Notes under the pieces: generated by a model
Databases searched by the model: none
Seen by the model: only the letters and a program-made list of their open reading frames with translations
What the model was told of the DNA's origin: nothing
Shown: in pieces, positions 53,401-60,550 of the stretch
Position numbering within the stretch: the stretch's first letter is position 1
Layout: every line of letters begins with the position of its first letter
Source of the DNA: Brevibacterium sp. 239c
GTDB lineage: Bacteria; Actinomycetota; Actinomycetes; Actinomycetales; Brevibacteriaceae
Length of the DNA: 64,000 nt
Direction of reading: 5' to 3'
Assembly: GCF_900169365.1 (NCBI RefSeq)
Contig: NZ_FXZH01000001.1
Span: 248,001-312,000 of the forward strand
Made by a program: the position numbers and the translations under genes

Positions 53401-55371
53401 CGCGAACTCGGCGTCAACACCGCAGCCGATGACTTCACCGTTGTGGGCATCGGTGACATGAGCGGCGACGTCTTCGGCAACGGCATGCTGCGCAGCGAGC
53501 ACATCCGGCTCGTGGCGGCCTTCGACCACCGGGATATCTTCCTCGATCCGAACCCGGATGCCGCACGCAGCTTCGTCGAACGTCAACGCCTCTTCGACCT
53601 GCCGCGATCAAGCTGGCAGGACTACGATCGGGAGCTCATCTCCACCGGCGGCGGAGTCTTCCCTCGATCGGCGAAGTCCGTGGATCTCAGCCCCGAAGCT
53701 GCAGCGGTCCTCGGCCTGGAACCCGGCAAACGCAGCCCCGCCGAGCTGATGTCACAGATCCTCAAGGCCCCGGTCGACCTCGTCTACAACGGCGGCATCG
53801 GCACCTACATCAAGTCCTCTGACGAGAGTCACGCCGATGTCGGGGACAAAGCCAATGACAGCATCCGCATCGATGGACGTGATGTGCGCAGCCGGGTCGT
53901 CGGAGAAGGCGGAAACCTCGGTGTGACTCAGCTGGGTCGCGTCGAAGCGGCACTGGGCGGCGTGGCCATCAACACCGACGCGGTTGACAACTCGGCAGGC
54001 GTGGACAGCTCCGACCATGAGGTCAACATCAAGCTGCTCCTGCGCACTCTGCTCCACAAGGGTGCCTTCGCCGCTGAGGATCGCGAACGAGTGCTGCTGT
54101 CCTTCACCGACGATGTCGCCGATCGAGTGCTGGCCAACAACTATGCCCAGAACGTCGTCCTCGGCGAGGCACGGGCACAGACCGAATCCATGTCGGGCAC
54201 CTACGGCCGGATGCTCAACTACCTGGAGAAGAACGCCGACCTCGATCGCCAAGTTGAGTTCCTGCCGGATGCGCAGGAACTGACCAAGCGTGAGTTCAGC
54301 GCCTATGTCTCCCCGGAACTGGCAGTCCTGCTGGCGTACGCCAAGATGCACGCCGCCGATGAGATCCTGGGCAGCGTGGTTCCCGATGAGGAATGGATGA
54401 AGCGGGAGCTGACCTCCTACTTCCCCGACTCTCTCGTCGAGAAATACGGAGAGCTCATCCCGGAGCACCCCCTGCATCGGGAGATCGCAACGGCCAAGCT
54501 CGTCAACCGGATGATCGACCGAGGTGGACTCACCTACGTCTACCGGATGTTGGAAGAGACACCCGCCTCGGTGCCGCAGATCGCCCGTGTCTTCGTCGTC
54601 GTCTCCGAGATCTTCGGACTCGATGATTTCTTCGAAGCGGTGTGTGCACTCGATAACAAGGTGCCTACCGCAGTGCAGGTCCAGCTGCAGCACGCCTATG
54701 TGCGTCTGCTCGACCGGTCCTCTCGCTGGTTGGTCCAGCAGGCACCCGACACGCTCGACGTCGACTCTGGCATCGAGATGTATGGCAAGGTCGTCGCGGC
54801 ACTGCGGGACAGGGTCCCCGACCTCGTCGACGGCTTCGATGCCGAAAGCATGCGGGCCACGGCTCAGGGGTACATCGACGAAGGCGTGCCGAGCGAACTC
54901 GCGTGGCGTGCGGCCGCCCTGCTCGACGAGTTCGTTCTCCTCGATGTCGCTCAATTGGCCAACCGGTCGAACGAATCCGCCGAGGACGTCGCTGAGGTGT
55001 ACTACGCCGTCAACGACACGTTCTCCGGTTCACAGGTGCTCACTCTCATCGGAGGCCTCGACCGCAGCGATCGCTGGTCGGCACTGGCCCGCGGCTCCTT
55101 GCGCGATGACTTCTACTCGGCCATCCTCTCGGTGGCCGGAACAGTCCTCGCCGCAACGGACTCGCCGATCTCGGGAACTCCGGATGAGCGTGCTAAGCAG
55201 CGCCTGGCCGAGTGGCTCGAACGCAACGAGACCGTGGCTGCCCGCGTGCTCGACACGACCGAAACGATCCTCGGGCTCGATACCGTGACCCAGGCTCCGC
55301 TTTCTGTGCTGCTGCGCATGATGCGCGGCGTGGTCCGGTCCTCGGCATGGGAATCGGAGCACGGCGCCTGA
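50482..55371 (+). CDS. gdh: NAD-specific glutamate dehydrogenase, 180-kDa class
   Basis: About 1629 residues, the size of the large bacterial NAD-GDH class (as in Streptomyces and M. tuberculosis Rv2476c). It oxidatively deaminates glutamate to 2-oxoglutarate. The catalytic core is central: [20 protein letters not shown], then [20 protein letters not shown] with the active-site Lys, and [20 protein letters not shown] of the NAD domain. N- and C-terminal regions of several hundred residues each carry allosteric and ACT-like segments. ATG 50482 or GTG 50485 start after AGAGGTG. Followed by two hairpins. Confidence 0.95.
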   Translation: [1629 protein letters not shown]

Positions 55372-55400
55372 GCCGATGATCCCAAGAGATCAGTGATAGC

Positions 55401-55456
55401 GTCAGTGCAAAGCTGACGTAGGCAGACTCGCCAGGCTGAGTGCCTGGCGAGTCTGC
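55401..55456 (+). terminator. Double hairpin terminator after gdh
   Basis: A short GTCAG/CTGAC hairpin (55401-55417) is followed by a perfect 15-base-pair stem GCAGACTCGCCAGGC with its complement (55422-55456, five-base loop). The second overlaps the leader of pdtaS, so that gene must be transcribed from a promoter beyond it or by read-through. Confidence 0.85.
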
Positions 55457-55513
55457 CGAGGTCTGGGCCACCATCATCGGCCTGCGCCGTTGCCCATCCG
55501 GAAGAAGAACACA

Positions 55514-57028
55514 GTGCTCAACGAACTCCTGGCCGCCGAAGGCATCACCGACGAGAACGACGTCGAACACATCCACCTGCTGGTGGGGGACTGGCAGCTC
55601 ATCTCCGACCTGTCCTTCGCCGACCTCGTGCTGTGGGTGCCGTCGGCCAGCGGTGCCTATACAGTGGTCGCGCACTCGCGCCCGACCACCGGCGCGACTC
55701 TGTTCAACCGTGACCTCATCGGAGCTCGGGCCACCGGACTCGAGCGCGAACTCCTGGACGCGACCGTGGACTCCCGTGAGCTGGTGACGAAGGTGGCGCA
55801 GGCGAAATCGCTGGGCGTCAATGCCGGCACCGAGGACACGGACGTCTCTGCCGAGGCTGTGCCCCTTGTCCGTGGGGGAGAGACCATCGCCATCATGGTT
55901 CGGTACTCCGAAGAGATCCGTCGGCGCGGTTCTTCACGTCTTGAGAAGTTCTACCGCCAGTCTGCGATGTCGTTGCTGACAATGATCGCGCAGGGTGCTT
56001 TCCCCGACCGCGAGGCTCCCAGCGGTGCCCGGCATGGTGAACCACGCGTTGGCGACGGAATCTTCATCCTTGACCGCGATTCCCATGTCGAGTACGCGTC
56101 CCCGAACGCAGTCTCGCTCATGCACCGTCTTGGGCACCGGGGCGAGATCGAAGGGGACTACCTCGCCGAGGTGGTCTCAAGTCTGAGCACGGAGCTGCGT
56201 CAGGTCGATGAGACTCTGCCGCTCGTACTCACCGGCCGTGCCCCGTGGCGGACCGAGCTCGAAGTCGGCCGCACGAGTGTGTCGCTGCGGGCGATTCCGC
56301 TGACCGATGACGGTACGCGGACCGGCGCGATCGTCCTGGCCAGGGATGTTTCAGAGATCAGACGACGCAAGCGTGAACTGCTCTCCCGCGATGCGATGAT
56401 CAAAGAGATGCACCACCGGGTCAAGAACAACCTGCAGACCGTTTCAGCACTGCTCCGCCTGCAGACACGTCGGATCGACAGCCCCGAGGCGAAGAGCGCT
56501 CTGACGGAGGCGATGCGCCGAGTCTCCATCATCGCCGTCGTCCATGATGTGCTCAGCCAGGGCGTCGAGTCGGAGGTCGATTTCGATGAGGTCGTCGACA
56601 AGGGGCTGCGTCTGACTCCCGAACTGACGAGCCCGCTGGTGCAGATCAGCCTCAATCGCTGCGGCAGCTTCGGCACGATCTCTTCGGCTGATGCCACCTC
56701 GATGGCCTTGGCGATCACCGAACTCATCACCAATGCGATCGAACACGGGTTCCCCGTTTCGGAGCAGGAGAATCTCGCCCCGGGTGAGACCCTCACCGGT
56801 CATGTGTGGGTGACTCCGGAACGCGATGGCGATCACCTGCATGTGACGATCGCCGATGACGGCGTAGGACTGGGAGAGAACCACAGTCCGGGCAACGGGT
56901 TGGGCACGCAGATCGTGAAGACCCTGGTGTCGGCAGACTTGGCGGGTTCGATCGAATGGAAGGAACGCGAGGGCGGCGGAACTATGGCCCTTCTCGACGT
57001 GCCGCTGCGCCCCGACTCCTACGACTGA
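55514..57028 (+). CDS. pdtaS: PdtaS-type sensor histidine kinase (HisKA_2)
   Basis: 504 residues. A GAF domain (about 5-140: HIHLLVGDWQLISDLSFADLVLW), a PAS domain (about 180-290) and a HisKA_2/HWE-type kinase core with KEMHHRVKNNLQTVSALLRLQTRR (His300/301), LAITELITNAIEHGF and DDGVGLGENHSPGNGLGTQI. M. tuberculosis PdtaS pairs with PdtaR, an RNA-binding antiterminator, to sense nutrients and nitric oxide. No pdtaR gene lies in this window. GTG 55514 (VLNELLAAEGI) matches the family start; TTG 55490 is an alternative. whiB1 is convergent downstream, as in M. tuberculosis. Confidence 0.93.
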   Translation: MLNELLAAEGITDENDVEHIHLLVGDWQLISDLSFADLVLWVPSASGAYTVVAHSRPTTGATLFNRDLIGARATGLERELLDATVDSRELVTKVAQAKSLGVNAGTEDTDVSAEAVPLVRGGETIAIMVRYSEEIRRRGSSRLEKFYRQSAMSLLTMIAQGAFPDREAPSGARHGEPRVGDGIFILDRDSHVEYASPNAVSLMHRLGHRGEIEGDYLAEVVSSLSTELRQVDETLPLVLTGRAPWRTELEVGRTSVSLRAIPLTDDGTRTGAIVLARDVSEIRRRKRELLSRDAMIKEMHHRVKNNLQTVSALLRLQTRRIDSPEAKSALTEAMRRVSIIAVVHDVLSQGVESEVDFDEVVDKGLRLTPELTSPLVQISLNRCGSFGTISSADATSMALAITELITNAIEHGFPVSEQENLAPGETLTGHVWVTPERDGDHLHVTIADDGVGLGENHSPGNGLGTQIVKTLVSADLAGSIEWKEREGGGTMALLDVPLRPDSYD

Positions 57029-57351
57029 TGGTGCGCCGACGCTCTGAATCGCGTATCGCCTACAGGTGCTCGTAAATCAGCTTGTTGCAGACCGCCGATT
57101 CGGCACTGATGGTGCGGGGTGAGTCGGCGACAAGCTGATTTGTCACCGCGGGGGTGAATAGGACCCTGCGGCATGAATTGCATATTGCGCTATAAGAACG
57201 TCTCGTGTTCGAAGTTCGCGGGGAATGCGCCGTGGCCTGAAGCGCTCGGATATGTGCGTACACGATTGAGTCCCTTTTTCGGAATGCGAAGATCTCGTAT
57301 TCCGAAAAAGGGACTCAAATTGCGACCGACAGTCGCTAGCCGCTGAAAGAC
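57029..57351. other. Intergenic region between pdtaS and whiB1 with two long hairpins
   Basis: No gene is recognised. AAATCAGCTTGT (57074-57085) and its exact inverse ACAAGCTGATTT (57130-57141) can form a 12-pair stem extended by several more pairs toward a 44-base loop. A second, 20-pair perfect stem (57266-57318) follows. Together they look like a structured or repetitive element placed between convergent genes. Confidence 0.6.
57266..57318. terminator. Perfect 20-base-pair hairpin, bidirectional terminator
   Basis: TTGAGTCCCTTTTTCGGAAT pairs fully with its inverse across a 13-base loop containing AGATCT. It sits between the pdtaS stop and the whiB1 stop, and has an AT-rich tail, so it can stop transcription from both sides. 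Confidence 0.85.
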
Positions 57352-57600
57352 TCAGCCGGCGCGACGGGCACGTGCGGCGCGACGTTTGAGCGCACGGCGC
57401 TCATCCTCGCTGAGTCCGCCCCAGACTCCAGCATCCTGTCCGGATTCCAGAGCCCACTGCAGGCAGGTCTCGACTACTTCACAGCGGCGGCATACAGTCT
57501 TGGCCTCTTCGATCTGAAGCAGGGCGGGGCCGGTGTTTCCGATCGGGAAGAACAGTTCCGGATCCTCGTTGAGGCATGCTGCACGATGTCGCCAATCCAT
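57352..57600 (-). CDS. whiB1: WhiB1-type iron-sulfur transcription factor
   Basis: 82 residues, the compact Wbl form. Cys9, Cys37, Cys40 and Cys46 are exactly spaced as in M. tuberculosis WhiB1, which holds a nitric-oxide-sensitive [4Fe-4S] cluster and binds the principal sigma factor. DAGVWGGLSEDER is the turn motif, and the C-terminus is very basic (RRALKRRAARARRAG), the DNA-contact segment. ATG 57600 (MDWRHRAACLNEDPELFF) is the family start with AAAGG five bases upstream; the upstream open frame is not conserved. Confidence 0.95.
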   Translation of the reverse strand: MDWRHRAACLNEDPELFFPIGNTGPALLQIEEAKTVCRRCEVVETCLQWALESGQDAGVWGGLSEDERRALKRRAARARRAG

Positions 57601-57970
57601 GGTGACCTTTCGACGAATTAAGTGAACGCGGTGTACGACACCCAATTCCAGGCGCGCAACTCTCTTACCCAAGGTTCACATAACCGTTTTGGGCACACAA
57701 GGGTAATGCAGTGTGAAATTTCTGACAAATATTTTTCTCATTGTCCTGCTATGGGGGCCTTGACGCAAATTCGTCCACTATGCGTCCCCTTGCAGCACTA
57801 GGGAACGGCGGCATCATGATGCCACCGCTTCTCTGAAGTCGTGCAATTTCACGGCTAGACTGGCGATGAAACGACTGGTCACCTCGGCGGCGGTCCGAAG
57901 TTGCCGCGGTGTCAGTCGACACCGAGAATCGAATCGCACTGTGAAGCAACCGTGAACCAATGGAGGACTC
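57601..57970. promoter_or_regulatory. Divergent region between whiB1 and gamma-carbonic anhydrase
   Basis: About 370 bases without a gene. The region around 57700-57740 is AT-rich and probably carries the whiB1 promoter. TGTGAAATTTCTGACA (57711-57726) partly resembles a CRP-type site (TGTGA-N6-TCACA), but its right half has a two-base change. TTCACATAACC (57674-57684) is another half-site. CRP control of whiB1 is known in M. tuberculosis, so the resemblance is noted but weak. No ORF of substance is present. Confidence 0.35.
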
Positions 57971-58525
57971 ATGACAACAGACAATCTGACCCATGCCCGC
58001 ATCATCTCGGTCGGTGGGCACACCCCACAGGTCGACCCGGGTGCGTTCATCGCCGCCGGTGCCACGCTGGTCGGCGATGTGAGGGTGAAGAAGGGTGCCA
58101 GCGTCTTCTACGGCTGCGTGCTCCGCGCAGAGGCCGCCCCGATCACCATCGGCGAGGACTCGAACGTGCAGGACAACACGGTCATGCACACGGATGAAGG
58201 CAAGCCCGTGGTGATCGGTGCACGAGTCTCCATCGGACATCAGGCTCTTGTCCATGGGGCTGTGGTCGACGATGACGTCCTCATCGGCATGCACGCCACC
58301 GTCCTCAACGATGCCCATGTGGGTTCCGAATCGCTCGTTGCCGCAGGGGCGATCGTCCTCGAAGGCACCGATATTCCGCCCCGGTCGCTCGTGGCAGGAG
58401 TCCCGGCGAAGGTGCGCAGAGAGATGACAGATGACGGTGTTGAGAAGGTGCGCCAGAACGCGCAGTCTTATCTGCGCCTGTCCGCACTCCACCGTGATAC
58501 AGCTGAAGTCGTCGACGGACTCTGA
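57971..58525 (+). CDS. Gamma-class carbonic anhydrase family protein
   Basis: 184 residues of left-handed beta-helix built from hexapeptide repeats (FIAAGATLVGDVRVKKGASV, ...). Metal-binding His residues are in place: VMHTDEGKP (first His) and RVSIGHQALVHGA (the other two). The family interconverts CO2 and bicarbonate or acts as an acyl/ferripyochelin-binding-type protein. A C-terminal helix (VEKVRQNAQSYLRLSALH) follows. It is preceded by AATGGAGG, a good ribosome site, before ATG 57971. Confidence 0.9.
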   Translation: MTTDNLTHARIISVGGHTPQVDPGAFIAAGATLVGDVRVKKGASVFYGCVLRAEAAPITIGEDSNVQDNTVMHTDEGKPVVIGARVSIGHQALVHGAVVDDDVLIGMHATVLNDAHVGSESLVAAGAIVLEGTDIPPRSLVAGVPAKVRREMTDDGVEKVRQNAQSYLRLSALHRDTAEVVDGL

Positions 58526-58552
58526 GACACTCCGGGTTCTGCATCGCCTTGA

Positions 58553-58577
58553 TGTCTGAGAAGCTTCGGTCTCAGAT
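58553..58577 (+). terminator. Hairpin after the carbonic anhydrase gene
   Basis: TCTGAGA-agcttcgg-TCTCAGA, a seven-pair stem about 30 bases after the stop and ahead of the next gene. Confidence 0.5.
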
Positions 58578-58670
58578 GCATTCGATGGCCCCTGCGAACC
58601 AGCGCATCGGTGGTTGTCGGAACCGAAGCGTCCATTCGCCCTCTCGTCCGCTATTTGAGAGGATTGCTCT

Positions 58671-60089
58671 GTGAACACTGAATTTGAATCCACTGCAGAT
58701 CGAGTCGTCATCATCGGTGGTGGCCCAGGCGGATACGAAGCCGCACTGGTTGCCGCCCAACTGGGTGCGGACGTGATGCTCATCGAGCGCAACCGTTGTG
58801 GTGGGGCCGCCGTCCTCACAGACGTTGTACCGTCCAAGTCGCTCATCGCCACGGCCGAGATGATGGAAGAGATCGGCCGCTCGGACAGCCTGGGCATCCG
58901 CATCTACGACAGTGAGGGCGACGATGGCGATACGGTCATCGCCGACCTCAAGGCAGTCAACAAGCGCATCCTGTCCCTGGCCGACGCTCAGGCCAACGAC
59001 ATCTACGAAGGTCTCACCCGCGCCGGTGTGAAGGTGATCCAAGGAACCGCGACACTGGCCGACCGCGACCATGTCGATGTCGTCGAAGAAGGCGGCACGG
59101 AGTACACGCTCGAAGCGTCGACGATCCTGCTGTCTGTGGGCTCCCACCCTCGTGAGCTCGACTCCGCCAAGCCGGATGGAGAGCGAATTCTCACCTGGAC
59201 TCAGCTCTACGGCCTCGATGAGCTGCCCGAGCACCTCATCGTCGTCGGTTCCGGTGTCACCGGTGCGGAGTTCGCATCTGCCTACCGTGCACTGGGAACG
59301 AAGGTCACTCTCGTCTCCTCCCGTGAGAAGGTTCTGCCCGGTCAGGACGAGGACGCAGCCGACGTGTTGGAATTCGTGTTCCGCAATAAGGGCATGAACG
59401 TCCTCTCCCGCTCCCGTGCCGACTCGGTCACGCGGACCGAAGACGGAGTCGAGGTGGTTCTGTCCGATGGACGTCGAGTCGAAGGCTCACACTGTCTGAT
59501 GGCGGTCGGTTCCATCCCCAACACCGATGATTTGGGGCTGAAGACCGCGAAGATCAAGGTCAGCGACTCCGGTCATATCAAGGTCGACGGAGTTTCGCGC
59601 ACCTCCCGCGCAGGCGTCTACGCTGCCGGTGACTGCACCGGAGTGCTGCCCCTGGCCTCCGTGGCGGCAATGCAGGGTCGGATTGCGATGTTCCATGCGC
59701 TCGGCGATGCCGTGCAGCCACTGAAGATTCGTCACGTGGCATCAAACGTGTTCACAGCCCCTGAGATTGCGACCGTCGGCTTCACCCAGTCCGACTATCG
59801 CGAGAACTCGACTGACATCGATACGGCGATGCTGCCACTGGACACGAACCCTCGCGCCAAGATGCTGGGCATCAAGGACGGATTCGTCAAGCTCTTCGCC
59901 CGCCGAGGTTCGGGTTCGATTCTGGGCGGTGTCGTCGTTGGTCCCCGTGCCAGTGAGCTCATCCTGCCCATCACCATGGCCGTGGAGAACCGCCTGACAG
60001 TCGATCAGCTCTCCGCATCGTTTGCCGTGTACCCGTCGGTGAGCGGATCCCTGACCGAGGCTTCACGGCAGCTGCACCGCCATCTGTAG
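58671..60089 (+). CDS. lpdA: LpdA-like NAD(P)H-quinone reductase flavoprotein without redox Cys pair
   Basis: 472 residues of the pyridine nucleotide-disulfide reductase superfamily, close to M. tuberculosis LpdA (Rv3303c), an NAD(P)H-quinone oxidoreductase. FAD-binding VVIIGGGPGGYEAALVAAQ at the start, NAD-binding LIVVGSGVTGAEFASAYR in the middle, YAAGDCTGVLPLASVAAMQG for FAD, and a C-terminal dimerisation domain. The disulfide motif GGTCLNxGCxPSK of true reductases here reads CGGAAVLTDVVPSK, with both redox cysteines absent, so dithiol catalysis is excluded and quinone reduction is more likely. GTG 58671 has GAGAGGA seven bases upstream. Confidence 0.9.
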   Translation: MNTEFESTADRVVIIGGGPGGYEAALVAAQLGADVMLIERNRCGGAAVLTDVVPSKSLIATAEMMEEIGRSDSLGIRIYDSEGDDGDTVIADLKAVNKRILSLADAQANDIYEGLTRAGVKVIQGTATLADRDHVDVVEEGGTEYTLEASTILLSVGSHPRELDSAKPDGERILTWTQLYGLDELPEHLIVVGSGVTGAEFASAYRALGTKVTLVSSREKVLPGQDEDAADVLEFVFRNKGMNVLSRSRADSVTRTEDGVEVVLSDGRRVEGSHCLMAVGSIPNTDDLGLKTAKIKVSDSGHIKVDGVSRTSRAGVYAAGDCTGVLPLASVAAMQGRIAMFHALGDAVQPLKIRHVASNVFTAPEIATVGFTQSDYRENSTDIDTAMLPLDTNPRAKMLGIKDGFVKLFARRGSGSILGGVVVGPRASELILPITMAVENRLTVDQLSASFAVYPSVSGSLTEASRQLHRHL

Positions 60090-60108
60090 GAGAATTCTTT
60101 CTCTGAAG

Positions 60109-60135
60109 TGTCGATATCGAGGTCCTTCACCCGTC
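60109..60135 (+). promoter_or_regulatory. Putative ECF42-type promoter upstream of the YCII-sigma pair
   Basis: TGTCGA at 60109-60114 and CGTC at 60132-60135, 17 bases apart, in the 120-base gap before the YCII gene. As recalled, ECF42 sigma factors of Streptomyces recognise a TGTCGA -35 and a CGTC/CGAC-like -10 element and control their own operon with the DGPF/YCII gene. The spacing is right, and the start codon lies about 70 bases downstream. The assignment of this motif is from memory of the ECF42 literature. Confidence 0.6.
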
Positions 60136-60208
60136 AGTATGGTGTTAGGCACCTTCGCCTGACGTGCTCAGCTCAAGGCTGGCGCACATTTGACGCAAGG
60201 AGAGAGAC

Positions 60209-60550
60209 ATGAAGTACGTACTTCTGCTCATGGGAAATGCTGGCGACGCCGAATGCGGTGCTGATGAGGGACCTGATCCCAGTGAGTTCATGGCCTTCGA
60301 CGAGGAGATCAACGCCGCAGGCATCGTCGTCGGCGGATTTGCCCTCGAAGGTCCCGAGACCGGTGTGCGGGTCAGTACCCGGGCCACTGAAACAATCGTC
60401 ACGTCGGGGCCTTTCGCCGAAGGCGGGGAATTCGTCGGCGGAAGCTACGTTATCGAAGTCGCCGACATCGACGAGGCGATCGCATGGGCTAAGAAGAGTC
60501 CGGGCTCCACGCTCGGTCACATCGAGATACGGCCTCTTGCCGATTACTGA
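60209..60550 (+). CDS. YCII-related (DGPF) protein
   Basis: 113 residues, the YCII/DGPF family: MKYVLLLMGNAGDAECG at the start and SGPFAEGGEFVGGSYVIEVADIDEAIAWA, with the SGPFAE segment that names the family. Such small alpha-beta barrel proteins are encoded immediately before ECF42 sigma genes across bacteria. Function is unknown; it is presumably a target or partner of the sigma factor. GAGAGA precedes ATG 60209, and its TGA overlaps the sigma-factor ATG by one base. Confidence 0.92.
   Translation: MKYVLLLMGNAGDAECGADEGPDPSEFMAFDEEINAAGIVVGGFALEGPETGVRVSTRATETIVTSGPFAEGGEFVGGSYVIEVADIDEAIAWAKKSPGSTLGHIEIRPLADY

Noticed and set aside
57060..57263. 67-codon minus-strand open frame between pdtaS and whiB1
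   Set aside because: It overlaps the inverted repeats, has no ribosome site and the peptide resembles nothing recognisable; it is more likely structure than coding sequence.
57711..57726. CRP-type site in the whiB1 promoter
   Set aside because: Only the left half TGTGA is exact; the right half differs by two bases from TCACA, so it is kept only as a note.
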